DNA from: a virus | Virus record (IMG/VR): IMGVR_UViG_3300029267_003252 | Coordinates: 1 to 33,837 of that record | Length of the DNA: 33,837 nucleotides | Reading direction: 5' to 3' (one strand) | Part shown: positions 21,227-29,796 of the stretch, piece after piece | Position numbering within the stretch: the stretch's first letter is position 1 | Layout: each line of letters begins with the position of its first letter | Position numbers and translations under genes: made by a program | Notes under the pieces: model-generated | Database searches by the model: none | What the model was told of the DNA's origin: nothing | What the model saw: the letters and a program-made list of their open reading frames with translations, nothing else

Positions 21227-21522
21227 AGAGGATCAAGTCGGAGGGCGGGTGCCCGCCCGACCGGGGGAGCTGTCCCCGGCGGGACGCGACAACCGGATGT
21301 GACACATGTCCGCTGAATCTGCCGGAAGAAACAGACCTGAAATGGATCGAGCACCTGGCCGGGATCCGCGAGCTCCAGGCCGCCGGCTGCCGGTTCGCCC
21401 CGGACGATCTCACCGTCCGGGAGTGGAAGGCCCTGCTCACCTTCGAGCAGGCGGCGGTCAAGATGCAGGAGGAGGATCTTCCCCGCGACACCCTCTCCCC
21501 TGGCGGGAGAGGGCGGGGGTGA
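20828..21522 (+). CDS. Tail assembly chaperone, long form (GT-like) by -1 frameshift
   Basis: A -1 slip at A AAA AAC (21196-21202) joins the short form to a second well-coded frame, giving about 231 aa. The extension (LPAALRVLKRIKSEGG..., DLKWIEHLAGIRELQAAGCRFAP, LTVREWKALLTFEQAAVKMQEED) has no start codon of its own near its beginning, as expected for a T domain. It carries a cysteine group CPPDRGSCP...GCDTCP (C-x6-C-x8-C-x2-C) that could bind zinc. In lambda the G:GT ratio set by such a shift is needed for tail assembly. The last residues come from a CCCTCTCC/GGGAGAGGG repeat. The tape measure gene starts 14 nt further on. Confidence 0.82.
21196..21202 (+). promoter_or_regulatory. Programmed -1 frameshift slippery site A AAA AAC
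   Basis: In the incoming frame the codons read CGA AAA AAC, so the heptamer A AAA AAC has the exact phase of a -1 slippery site. The zero frame ends at TGA 21224-21226 and the -1 frame stays open to 21520. GC-rich complementary segments shortly downstream (GGGCGGGTGCCCGCCC near 21242-21257) could act as a stimulatory hairpin. Confidence 0.85.
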
Positions 21523-21529
21523 GAGGGAA
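21490..21529. repeat. CCCTCTCCCC/GGGAGAGGG hairpin before the tape measure gene
   Basis: CCCTCTCCCC, TGGC, GGGAGAGGGCGGGGGTGAGAGG: host-type hairpin repeat forming the last codons of the long chaperone form and lying 8 nt before the tape measure start. It could lower translation of the next gene or simply be an inserted repeat. Confidence 0.65.
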
Positions 21530-21536
21530 AAAATAA

Positions 21537-23171
21537 ATGGTGGCTAAAAGCAAATACGACGTTGAGCTCCGGCTGACCGGGAAGGACCAGGCCTCCGGGG
21601 CGCTCCGGTCCGCCGACTCCTCCATGAACAAGCTGGGGAGCACGGTCAAGCGCGTGGGCGCCATGCTCGGGGCGTATTTCGGCACCCGGGCCCTGATCAA
21701 CTTCGCCCGGAGCTCGATGGAGGCGGCCCAGGTCCAGGAGGACGCCGAGAACCGCCTGGCCACCGCCCTGAAGGACACCAACAAGTACACCCGGGAAAAC
21801 CTGGAGCTGTTGAAAGAGCAGGCCTCGGCCATGCAGAGGGTCTCGCGCTACGGCGACGAGCAGGTGATGGCCGCCCAGCAGGTGCTCCTGGGCCACGAGA
21901 TGGACGTGGAGGTGATGGAGAAGGCGACCCGGGCCACGCTCAACCTGGCGGCGGCGAAAAAGATGGACCTGGCCGCGGCCGCCGAGCTGGTAGGCCGGGC
22001 CTTTGAGGGCGAGACATCCACCCTCAGCCGCTACGGGATCATTATCGAAGAGGGCCTGGAAGGGACAGAGAAGTTCGACGCCGTCATGGAAAAGATCCAG
22101 AGCCGCTTCGGCACCGCCGCCCAGGCCGACATCAACTCCTACGCCGGCCGGGTGGAACAGCTCTCCAACGCCTGGGGGGACGTGAAGGAAAAGCTCGGGG
22201 ACACGGTGACCAAGTCAAGCGAGGTCAACGCGGCCATCGTCGCCCTGACGGAGCTTTTTCAGGGCAAGCTCAGCTTAGCCGGGAAGGATTTTGAGGACAC
22301 CCGGGCTTTTATTGGCGAAGGAATAAACACTCTGATTACGGGGACAGGCGAGCTGATTAAGCTCATCCCCGGATTCGCCACGGCCTGGCACAGTACCGCC
22401 GCAGCGGCGATCAAACCGATAAAGTTTCTAATCGACCTCTATAACAAGCTAAAAGGGGACGCGCCATATAAAGAATCGGCTCAGGAACTGGCCCAAACAC
22501 TGGCCGCCTGGTCGGAAGACCACGAGCAGAGGGCGCAGGGGGCCTTTAACACCTGGAACAAGGTGGACGAGGCTAAAGTGAACGTCTTAAAGCGGGTATT
22601 CGAGCTCTCCGAAGAGATGAAAAACGCCCAGGACGAGGGCGAAAAATCGACCCAGGCGGCCAAAAAAGGCGTCGAGGAGGTGGGCGAGGCCCTGGACGCC
22701 ATCGGGCCGAAGATCGGGCTCTACGGGCTCGACTGGAAATATACCTTCGAGTGCCAGGAGGACCTGGCCCGCAGGACCGCCCAGAACATGGAGCGGGGCT
22801 TTTCCGACTTTTTTTTCACCGTGATGAAGGGCGAGTTTGACTCGCTGGAGCAGGTGGCCCAGAGCTTCTATAACTCGATGCTCCGGATGCTGGCGGACCT
22901 GGCGGCGCGGTACGTCATGTACCAGGTATCCCCCGCGATGTTCGGCACCGCGCCCGGGGCGGGAGGCGGGGTGGCCGGGTCCACCGCCAGCGCATACGCC
23001 CCGACTCAGCCGATGGCCGCGGTCGCTTCGGCCCGGCCGGTGGATATCCACGTCTCGATCGACCCGCAGATGTTCGGCTCGTCCATGAGCCCCGAGCAGG
23101 TGACCGCGATCGTGGCCAGCGACATCCAGCGCGACGGCCGGGTCAGGAAAACCATCCGGAGGTATATCTGA
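21537..23171 (+). CDS. Tail tape measure protein
   Basis: 544 aa, largely alpha-helical. The N-terminus (KYDVELRLTGKDQASGALRSADSSMNKLGSTVKRVGAMLGAYFGTRALINFA) has the usual tape-measure pattern of coiled coil plus a hydrophobic helix. Then follow AQVQEDAENRLATALK, VMAAQQVLLGHEMDVEVMEKATRATLNLAA, a second hydrophobic stretch near residues 275-300 (LIKLIPGFATAWHSTAAAAIKPIKFLIDLY), and a Gly/Ala-rich C-terminal part. Tape measure length sets tail length; at about 1.5 Å per residue this one predicts a tail near 80 nm. The protein follows the chaperone pair as in other tailed phages. Confidence 0.85.
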   Translation: MVAKSKYDVELRLTGKDQASGALRSADSSMNKLGSTVKRVGAMLGAYFGTRALINFARSSMEAAQVQEDAENRLATALKDTNKYTRENLELLKEQASAMQRVSRYGDEQVMAAQQVLLGHEMDVEVMEKATRATLNLAAAKKMDLAAAAELVGRAFEGETSTLSRYGIIIEEGLEGTEKFDAVMEKIQSRFGTAAQADINSYAGRVEQLSNAWGDVKEKLGDTVTKSSEVNAAIVALTELFQGKLSLAGKDFEDTRAFIGEGINTLITGTGELIKLIPGFATAWHSTAAAAIKPIKFLIDLYNKLKGDAPYKESAQELAQTLAAWSEDHEQRAQGAFNTWNKVDEAKVNVLKRVFELSEEMKNAQDEGEKSTQAAKKGVEEVGEALDAIGPKIGLYGLDWKYTFECQEDLARRTAQNMERGFSDFFFTVMKGEFDSLEQVAQSFYNSMLRMLADLAARYVMYQVSPAMFGTAPGAGGGVAGSTASAYAPTQPMAAVASARPVDIHVSIDPQMFGSSMSPEQVTAIVASDIQRDGRVRKTIRRYI

Positions 23172-23734
23172 TGGCGATGGGCCTCCCGATCCTCTCGGTC
23201 AGCTCCCATTACCCCCGCCGGCGGGCGGTGGAGTTCTCCACAATCAAATCGGAGTTTGAGTCCGGCGTGGCCCGGACCCGGGCGGGCTGGACCCGGGAGC
23301 GGGCCCGGTTTGTCCTCAACTGGCGCTCGATCCGCAACACCGACGCAGCCACCCTCTGGGCCTTTTACGAAGGCCGGAAAGGCGCGGCCCTGCTCTTTTA
23401 CTTTCAGGACTACCGCGACTACCAGGTGGCCGACGAGGCGGTGGGAACCGGGGACGGAAGCCAGACCGCCTTTCAGCTGGACAAGAAATTCATAGTGGAA
23501 GGGAGCGAAACGGTGAAGGTCGGCGGCGTCACCAAGACCCGCGGCGTGGACTATACCATCAATAACGACACCGGCGTCGTGACGTTCGGCGCGGCACCCG
23601 GAGAGAGCGTGGCCGTGACGGCCAGCTACGAGTTTTATTACCGCTGTTCCTTCGAGCAGGACAGCCTGACCGAGGAGGAGTTCATGCACCAGTTTTATAA
23701 CGAGGGGCTCTCGCTGGTGGAGCGGTTTGTGTAA
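23171..23734 (+). CDS. DUF2460-like distal tail protein
   Basis: 187 aa. Contains the family-like features RRAVEFSTIKSEFESGVARTRAGWTRERARFVLNW, LWAFYEGRKGAALLFYFQDYRDYQV, and a middle KVGGVTKTRGVDYTINNDTGVVTFGAAP hairpin unit. These resemble DUF2460 proteins, which sit at the tail distal end in gene transfer agents and many siphophages, bridging tube and baseplate. The ATG overlaps the tape measure stop. In gene transfer agents the next gene is a DUF2163 protein, as here. Confidence 0.75.
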   Translation: MAMGLPILSVSSHYPRRRAVEFSTIKSEFESGVARTRAGWTRERARFVLNWRSIRNTDAATLWAFYEGRKGAALLFYFQDYRDYQVADEAVGTGDGSQTAFQLDKKFIVEGSETVKVGGVTKTRGVDYTINNDTGVVTFGAAPGESVAVTASYEFYYRCSFEQDSLTEEEFMHQFYNEGLSLVERFV

Positions 23735-23743
23735 CGGAAAACG

Positions 23744-24397
23744 ATGAAATCCTTAACCTCCAATCTCATCGCGGCCAAGAACGCCCTGGCCGGCGGCGCC
23801 CCCTGGATCTGGCTGGTCAAGCTGGATATCTACTTCGCCGGCTCGCTCCAGGACACCTACTACTGGACCTCCTGCGACGTGGACGTGGAGTGGGACAACC
23901 AGACCTGGGAGGCCTTTCCCCTGGCGGTCAGCCTGCCCGAAGAGTCCGAGGGCGGCGGAGCCCCCCAGGGCGAGCTGGCCCTGGGGAACGCGGACCGGGC
24001 CGTCCAGGCCCTCCTGGACGCCTACGGGGGGCTGGTACAGGGGAGCAAGGTCACTCTCTGCCTGGTCAACCACGATTACCTCTCCAACACCGCGGACAAA
24101 CTGGAGTTCGGCTTCGAGGTGCTGGAGGCTTTCGAGTCAGCCCCGGTGGTCCGCCTGGCCCTGGGCTCCCCGGCCGACATCCAGGACATTTATTTTCCCG
24201 GCCGGAAGCTCCTCCCCGACTACTGCCAGTGGCGCTACAAGGAGGACGGCTGTTACGAGGGCGACTCCATGCCCTCGGGCTTCGCTCACGACGACGAGGA
24301 CTGCGACAAGACTCTGGCCGGGGCCAAGGGCTGTAACTACCACAACAACGCCGCCCGGTTCGGGGCTTTCCCCGGGTGCAAGGCGGGGGCCGACTGA
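23744..24397 (+). CDS. Lambda gpL/DUF2163-like tail tip protein with Cys cluster
   Basis: 217 aa. The N-terminal two thirds are beta-rich (WLVKLDIYFAGSLQDTYYWTSCDVDVEWDNQTWEAFPL) as in DUF2163 hub proteins. The C-terminal domain holds C161 (LPDYCQWRY), C170 (DGCYEG), C187 (EDCDKTL) and C197 (KGCNYHNN), followed by ARFGAFPG. The order and the first spacing of nine match the lambda gpL C-terminal domain, whose four cysteines hold an iron-sulfur cluster. The extra C212 is not part of that set. A gpK-type NlpC/P60 peptidase normally follows but is absent here. The stop overlaps the next ATG by one base. Confidence 0.8.
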   Translation: MKSLTSNLIAAKNALAGGAPWIWLVKLDIYFAGSLQDTYYWTSCDVDVEWDNQTWEAFPLAVSLPEESEGGGAPQGELALGNADRAVQALLDAYGGLVQGSKVTLCLVNHDYLSNTADKLEFGFEVLEAFESAPVVRLALGSPADIQDIYFPGRKLLPDYCQWRYKEDGCYEGDSMPSGFAHDDEDCDKTLAGAKGCNYHNNAARFGAFPGCKAGAD

Positions 24398-27300
24398 TGG
24401 GTTTTAACCCTCACCCCCCCTCTCTCCCCCGCGGGCCGTTTCAGTTCGGCGCCACCCTGGGCGGGATGTACCTGGGCTCGATGGTGGGAGGGCCGCTGGG
24501 GGCGGTGGTCGGGGCCGCGGTGGTCGGGACCGCCTTCAACCTGCTCTGGCCCCTGGAAGCGGACCTGGAGACGCCGGATTCCTCCACCTATGCCTGGGGC
24601 GGTTATCAAAACCAGATGCGCCCCGGGGGCCCGGTCCCGATAGTCTACGGCAAGCACAAGATCGCCCCGCCGGTGGCGGGCTCGGTTGTGACCTACCGGC
24701 TGGAAGCGGACGGGGCCTATTTCAAAATCCCCGACCATGCCGACCTGGAGCTGGTCCTGGCCTCCTCCGAGGGGCCGGTCCAGTCTCTCTCCGCAATCAA
24801 GCTGGACAGGAACGCGATAGACGGCGACCCGGACATCCTCTCCACGGTCAGCCTGGGGGAGTGCTCACCGGCCGAGGACTACACCTTTCCCCGGGCCCGG
24901 ACCCAGGTGGTCAAGAGCCTGGACATCTCGGACGGGGAGACCAAGTCCTTCACCACCGACGGGGACGTGGACCGGCTCTGGTTTAACTTCAGCGTGGAAA
25001 AGCTCTACCGGGCCGCCAACCAGGGCCTGCTCAGCTCCACGGTGCACATCCAGTGGCGCTACCGGATCAACCCGGCCGGGGACTGGTCCGAGTGGCAGGA
25101 GAAGATGATCCGCGACACCCGAACCGGGAAGGCCTATTTCGGCTTTGCCGCCTTTGAAGGCGAGGACCTGGACACCTACGACATTGAGCTGAAGCTGGAA
25201 TACCAGACCAACGACGACGTCGTCCTGGTTTTGGAAAGCACGGTGGAGCAGAACAGCGAGATATTCAAGTTTCCCTATACCGCCTGGGCCCGGGTCTACC
25301 GGATCCCGGTGGAGAAACTGCGGGGCGGGATCCCCACGGTCACCTGCGAGATCGAGGGGCGCAAGCTCCGCTCCTGGGACGGGGAGTCCATGCAGGCGGA
25401 GGCGTACAGCAACAACCCGGCCTGGATCGTCCTGGACATGCTGACCAACAAGCGCTACGGGGGCGGGAACCAGATCTCCGACGACGACATAGACCTGGAC
25501 AACTTTAAGGCCTTCGCCGACTACTGCGACACCCAGGTGGACGGTGAGAACCTCCACGAGATCAACTGCGTGGCTGACTTCCGCTCCCGGGCCCGGGACC
25601 TGGTAGACAAGGTCCTCTCCACCTGCCGGGCCTCCCTGGACGACTCCTCCGGCAAGTACCGGATAATCTGGGACCGGGCCCAGGACCCGGCCGCGGTCTT
25701 CAGCATGGGAAACATCATCAAGGGGTCGTACTCGGGGCATTGGTTTTCCCGCCGGGACCGCTACAACACCCTAGAGATCTACTACATGAACGAGGACGAC
25801 GACTGGGAGCGGAACGTGATCAACCTCCAGGTCGGCGACCTCTACGGCTCGGCCCCGGTGGAGCCGGAGCGCAAGCTCTCGGTGGAGCTCTTCGGGTGTA
25901 CCCGCTACACCCAGGCGGCCCGGGAGGCCAACTACAACCTGCGCAAGATGGCCCTGATCAACCGGGCGATCGAGTTCACCGCCGACATCGAGGGCCTGGG
26001 CCTCCAGCGCGGGGACGTGATCGCCTTTCAGCACGACGTCCCCACCGGCTGGGGCTGGGGCGGGCGGATATCCTCCAAACTCTCGCCCGACCGGGCGGTC
26101 CTGGACCAGGAGGTGACCCTGGCCGAGGGCAAGAGCTACAAGATCGTTATCTGGCTGGACGACAACACCGTGGCCGAGGCCGATGTGCAAAACTCCGCCG
26201 GGGCCACGGACGAGATAAAGTTCGACACGGAGGACATCGCCTTTGCCGCCTTTTCAACCGGCCAGCCTTACATTATCTACGAGACCAGCGCGGGGGAGCT
26301 GAAAGAGTTCCGGGTGGCGGAGATCACCCCGGCCGAGGGGCATTTCCGCCGGATCCGGGCCCTGGCCTACGACGAGGACGTGTACAGCGAGGCCACGATC
26401 GAGGCCCCGACCAGCACGGCCGCCGAGCCGCCGCCCTCCCCGATCGCCGCGCCCCCGGCGGTGACCGACCTGACCCTGACCGAGAATCCGGAGCGGATGG
26501 GTTCGATCCTGGTGACCTGGGCGGCCGACTCCGACTACCTCTATTACGACCATTTCCAGGTCCTTGTCAGCAAGACCGGGACATACTTTATCCAGTACGC
26601 CGACGTGGGGGGGTGCTCCTGCGCGATCCACCCGGTGGACCCAGGGTCGAAGTGGTGGGTCCGGGTGATCGCCTGGAATAAGCAGGGCCGGAGCTCCTCG
26701 GCCGTGACCGGCTCGATCGAGTTCACCGGGCAGATCTACTGGTCCCCGGCGGACGTGACCGGCCTGGAGCTTTTCGGCCAGGGGCACGGGACCGAGTTCA
26801 TGGGGCGGGACGCCAAGTTCCGCTGGACCCAGACCTGCGTGGGGAAGGGGGCGGACTTTGAGCCCGCCGACGAGGAGATCTGCGGCTCCGGCCAGGGCTA
26901 CCAAGCGGAATATTTCGACGGCTACATCGTGGTGATCGAGAGCCTGGACGCCGATTCCAACTGGGTGGAGCGGCGGCGCGAGCACGTCTACGAGAACAGG
27001 TACGTCTACACCTGGGAGAAAAACTACGAGGACCACGGGGGATCTCCGAAAAACCAGTTCCGGATCTCGGTCTGGGAGATATCCAAGCAGGCGGTCATGT
27101 CCGTCAACCCGGCGGTCCTAACCGTCTCCAACCCCGCGCCCTCCCGGCCCTCCGGGGTGACCGTGTTCGAGTCGCTCAAGGGGATAATGCTGGTCTGGGA
27201 CCGCAACCCCGAGGCCGACGTGGCCGACGCCGGGGCCTACCGGGTCTGGGCCAGCCAGACCCCGAGCTTCGAGCCCTCAAACGACAGTTTGATTTACGAC

Positions 27301-28896
27301 GGCCCCGCCAACCTGATCGAGAAGAAGTGCGGGACCAACGAGACCTGGTACTTCCGGGTCGCGGCGGTGGACAGCTTCGGCACCGAGTCCGAGCGGACCG
27401 ACGAGTACAGCGGGACCAGCTCCTTTATCCAGAGCTTCGACCTGGCCTTCGACGCGGTCGGGGACGAGGCGGCGATCAATATGCTCCGGTTCAGCGATTT
27501 TGAGGCCGACGACGCCCTCGACTATTGGGACGCCCACCAGTGCACCCGGGCGCGGGAAAACGGCGAGGGGGTCTCGGGCTACGCGCTCGAGATCACCAAG
27601 AGCCTGGGAGCCGGGAACGAGGCTTATATCTACACCCCCTCGGCCAAGCGGTTCGCCGCCCTGGCGGGGGAGAAATTTGTCGGGTCGCTCTATGTCAAGT
27701 CGTCCGACGGGGTGGACTGCTACCTGTTTCTGGAGGCCTACAACTCGGGCGGGAGCTTTATCAGCGCCTTTGCCAGCGACAGCGTCACCGCCTCCTCCAG
27801 CTACGCCCGGCTCAGCGCCACCGGCACGGCCCCGGCCGGGACCGCCACCATCCGGATCCGCGTGGCCTTCGACTCGGACGAGGACGCCAGCTCGGTCATG
27901 TACCTCGACCGGGTCATGCTCCACCGGGGCGAGAAGCTCCGGGGATGGGTGGCGCACCCCCGGGAGTTCATCGAGCTGGGGCTCTACCTGCTCCAGCACG
28001 CCGAGCTGGGCGACGACGCGGTGGACACCAACAACGTCGCGGCCCTGGCCATCACCACCACCGAGATAGACGACGACGCCATTTCCACCCCCAAGCTCCA
28101 GGCCAACTCGGTCACCGCCGCGATCGTCTACTCCGGGGTGACCATGTCCCTCCGGATCGCCGCCAGCAACCTACGGACCGACACCGCGGTAATCACCCAG
28201 GCCGCGCAGATAGCTAACCTGATCGTGTCCCCCGGCAAGCTCACGGTCTCCCAAATGGAAAACCTGATCTCGGGGTCTGGCTTTTATTTTGTTGAGTCTC
28301 CAGGAGAGAATCCTATAATTCCGTGTTGGGCTGTAACCGGCGTCTCCGGCCTGGAAATTCACCAATTCAGTTTTGGTGGCCCGGTCTCGGGCGGAGGGAT
28401 CAGGTACACAACAACCAGAACAGATGCCACTGGTATCTTGATGAGTGACGAATTTAGGGTAAAAAACAAGGACACGCTCAGCATTTCGGTTTACGCCCGG
28501 ACAAACAACATCTCTGGCTCTAGCAAGTCATCCATGTACATAAAGTGGTACGATGCCTCCCACTCGTATATAGGTTCTTCGTCTGCGGCTGAGATAAGTG
28601 GTGACAGTGGCTGGGTCTGGCTAAAAGTCGAGAATATCCCAGTCCACGGTGGCGCTTATTATGCCAGGTTGACCCTGGTCTGTGGAAAATGGGACGGACT
28701 CCAGGATGGAGGACACACAGAATTTGACGCCCCGGCTGTGGTCAGCGGTGAGCAGGCCGCAAGCGAAGCATGGCAGGCCCTGGGATTGACAGAAGTCGAA
28801 GGCAGGCTCCTGACCACCGGCCGGGTCCAGTCCACCGACAAGAAAACTTATTTCGACCTGGACGACCAGCGGCTGGTCATGGTGGACACCTCATGA
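24397..28896 (+). CDS. J-like tail tip/central fibre protein with FN3 repeats
   Basis: 1,499 aa from ATG 24397. A glycine-rich hydrophobic stretch (GGMYLGSMVGGPLGAVVGAA, about 22-45) precedes the J-type hub: AWGGYQNQMRPGGPVPIVYGKHK, YNTLEIYYMNEDDDWERNVI, INRAIEFTADIEGLGLQRGDVI. About 684-775, 781-905 and 914-1008 are three fibronectin III-like domains. A jelly-roll-like carbohydrate-binding module follows (about 1028-1184), then a linker DDAVDTNNVAALAITTTEIDDDAI. A second beta module (about 1288-1464) is encoded by clearly AT-richer DNA and is the likely receptor-binding part. The protein should bind the host surface at the tail tip. A longer start at GTG 24376 is not needed. Confidence 0.85.
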   Translation: MGFNPHPPSLPRGPFQFGATLGGMYLGSMVGGPLGAVVGAAVVGTAFNLLWPLEADLETPDSSTYAWGGYQNQMRPGGPVPIVYGKHKIAPPVAGSVVTYRLEADGAYFKIPDHADLELVLASSEGPVQSLSAIKLDRNAIDGDPDILSTVSLGECSPAEDYTFPRARTQVVKSLDISDGETKSFTTDGDVDRLWFNFSVEKLYRAANQGLLSSTVHIQWRYRINPAGDWSEWQEKMIRDTRTGKAYFGFAAFEGEDLDTYDIELKLEYQTNDDVVLVLESTVEQNSEIFKFPYTAWARVYRIPVEKLRGGIPTVTCEIEGRKLRSWDGESMQAEAYSNNPAWIVLDMLTNKRYGGGNQISDDDIDLDNFKAFADYCDTQVDGENLHEINCVADFRSRARDLVDKVLSTCRASLDDSSGKYRIIWDRAQDPAAVFSMGNIIKGSYSGHWFSRRDRYNTLEIYYMNEDDDWERNVINLQVGDLYGSAPVEPERKLSVELFGCTRYTQAAREANYNLRKMALINRAIEFTADIEGLGLQRGDVIAFQHDVPTGWGWGGRISSKLSPDRAVLDQEVTLAEGKSYKIVIWLDDNTVAEADVQNSAGATDEIKFDTEDIAFAAFSTGQPYIIYETSAGELKEFRVAEITPAEGHFRRIRALAYDEDVYSEATIEAPTSTAAEPPPSPIAAPPAVTDLTLTENPERMGSILVTWAADSDYLYYDHFQVLVSKTGTYFIQYADVGGCSCAIHPVDPGSKWWVRVIAWNKQGRSSSAVTGSIEFTGQIYWSPADVTGLELFGQGHGTEFMGRDAKFRWTQTCVGKGADFEPADEEICGSGQGYQAEYFDGYIVVIESLDADSNWVERRREHVYENRYVYTWEKNYEDHGGSPKNQFRISVWEISKQAVMSVNPAVLTVSNPAPSRPSGVTVFESLKGIMLVWDRNPEADVADAGAYRVWASQTPSFEPSNDSLIYDGPANLIEKKCGTNETWYFRVAAVDSFGTESERTDEYSGTSSFIQSFDLAFDAVGDEAAINMLRFSDFEADDALDYWDAHQCTRARENGEGVSGYALEITKSLGAGNEAYIYTPSAKRFAALAGEKFVGSLYVKSSDGVDCYLFLEAYNSGGSFISAFASDSVTASSSYARLSATGTAPAGTATIRIRVAFDSDEDASSVMYLDRVMLHRGEKLRGWVAHPREFIELGLYLLQHAELGDDAVDTNNVAALAITTTEIDDDAISTPKLQANSVTAAIVYSGVTMSLRIAASNLRTDTAVITQAAQIANLIVSPGKLTVSQMENLISGSGFYFVESPGENPIIPCWAVTGVSGLEIHQFSFGGPVSGGGIRYTTTRTDATGILMSDEFRVKNKDTLSISVYARTNNISGSSKSSMYIKWYDASHSYIGSSSAAEISGDSGWVWLKVENIPVHGGAYYARLTLVCGKWDGLQDGGHTEFDAPAVVSGEQAASEAWQALGLTEVEGRLLTTGRVQSTDKKTYFDLDDQRLVMVDTS

Positions 28897-29065
28897 GTCA
28901 TTTATATTCGTCAATCCGCAATCCGCAATGCCTCTTGACGCGGAGGCCAAGAGCCGCTTTAGTAGCAATCGTAGTGGCCGGGCTTGCCCGGCATACAACG
29001 GCCTCAGATTTCCCCCCACGAAAAATTCCCGGCCGGCTGGTTCCCGGCCGCAGGAGGGTGACTCA
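28897..29065. other. Repeat-filled spacer before the lipoprotein-like gene
   Basis: No supported gene. Holds an AATCCGCA array (28912-28930), a GGCCGGGC-TT-GCCCGGC palindrome near 28977 and a GGCCGGCTGGTTCCCGGCCG element. An upstream extension of the next gene to 28928 would translate these repeats and is not believed. Confidence 0.6.
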
Positions 29066-29794
29066 ATGTGGCAGAGGACTTTTTTCGTGGGGAGCAAATC
29101 GCGTCATTCCCGACCTGATCGGGAATCCAGTCTCGGGCTTAGGTTTTTACTTAACCGCAGCCTTGTTTTTCTTTTCCTTTTCCTGGTCTCCTGCGGCCAG
29201 GTCCCGCTCCAGTACACCTTCGACCTTCCCAACCCAGAGATTGAGGAATGCGGCGGCCAGGATTGCCTGGCTGGCGACGATTTCGAGATCCTCTATGATT
29301 CGGCGACAATGGCAAACCGCTTATTAATAGGCAAAGACTCCGGCGGTAATTACAAGGTCCGGCTGACCAAGTCGGGCTATAACGCCATCACCGACTCCGA
29401 CGACACGCATTATATATTTAATTCTGACCGGAATGTATTCAAAATCGCGCAGACCGGAACGTTTAGCAAGACGATCGGCGAGGGCTTCAACTGGGGCATT
29501 CACACGATAACCCACAACCTGGGCTATCAGCCGATGGTTCTTTTTGCCTGGCGGCGGTCAGACATGTCTCTTGAGTACAACACTCCATTTTTTACATCTA
29601 TCAATAAATGGGCCGCCGACGAGGAGGACGGCTCGCCCGACTTCCAGTTCTTGGCCATAACTGCTCTGCTTAACATCTACCACTCTTCTGTCAACCAGAC
29701 GACTTTCTATATTGAGCAAAGCGAAGACGCGCCGGAAGGCGGGACGACGTATTACTTCCGGTATTATTTTTGCGTTGAAACGGCAGATTCTTGA
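29066..29794 (+). CDS. Lipobox-bearing fibre-like protein
   Basis: 242 aa from ATG 29066 (CAGGAGGG upstream). Residues about 27-43 are a hydrophobic segment FLLNRSLVFLFLFLVSCG ending in a lipobox LVSC, so C43 would be lipidated by diacylglyceryl transferase. The n-region is unusually long because an ATTCCC-N9-GGGAAT repeat (29106-29126) is translated there. The remainder (KVRLTKSGYNAITDSDDTHYIFNSDRNVFKIAQTGTF, HNLGYQPMVLFAWRR, YYFRYYFCVE) resembles phage tail-fibre or tail-associated C-terminal domains. A surface lipoprotein next to receptor-binding genes recalls receptor-masking lipoproteins such as T5 Llp; that role is inference. AT-rich from about 29400. Confidence 0.6.
   Translation: MWQRTFFVGSKSRHSRPDRESSLGLRFLLNRSLVFLFLFLVSCGQVPLQYTFDLPNPEIEECGGQDCLAGDDFEILYDSATMANRLLIGKDSGGNYKVRLTKSGYNAITDSDDTHYIFNSDRNVFKIAQTGTFSKTIGEGFNWGIHTITHNLGYQPMVLFAWRRSDMSLEYNTPFFTSINKWAADEEDGSPDFQFLAITALLNIYHSSVNQTTFYIEQSEDAPEGGTTYYFRYYFCVETADS
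29106..29126. repeat. ATTCCC-N9-GGGAAT element, copy 2
   Basis: ATTCCC GACCTGATC GGGAAT, followed by CCAG. It matches the copy at 7901-7920 apart from the length of the centre and lies inside the lipobox gene, where it is translated. Confidence 0.75.
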
Positions 29795-29796
29795 TA

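Noticed and set aside
21306-21536. Separate 76-aa gene starting at 21306
   Set aside because: It is out of frame with the well-coded -1 extension of the tail chaperone and has Pro/Arg/Gly-rich shadow composition.
24376-24396. GTG at 24376 as start of the J-like gene
   Set aside because: ATG at 24397 overlaps the preceding stop in the usual coupled manner; the extra seven residues are not needed.
26544-26726. Small minus-strand genes in the J-like region
   Set aside because: No ribosome-binding sites or coding bias; antisense shadows.
28928-29065. Upstream start at 28928 for the lipobox protein
   Set aside because: It would translate dispersed repeats; ATG 29066 has CAGGAGGG upstream and a better signal peptide context.
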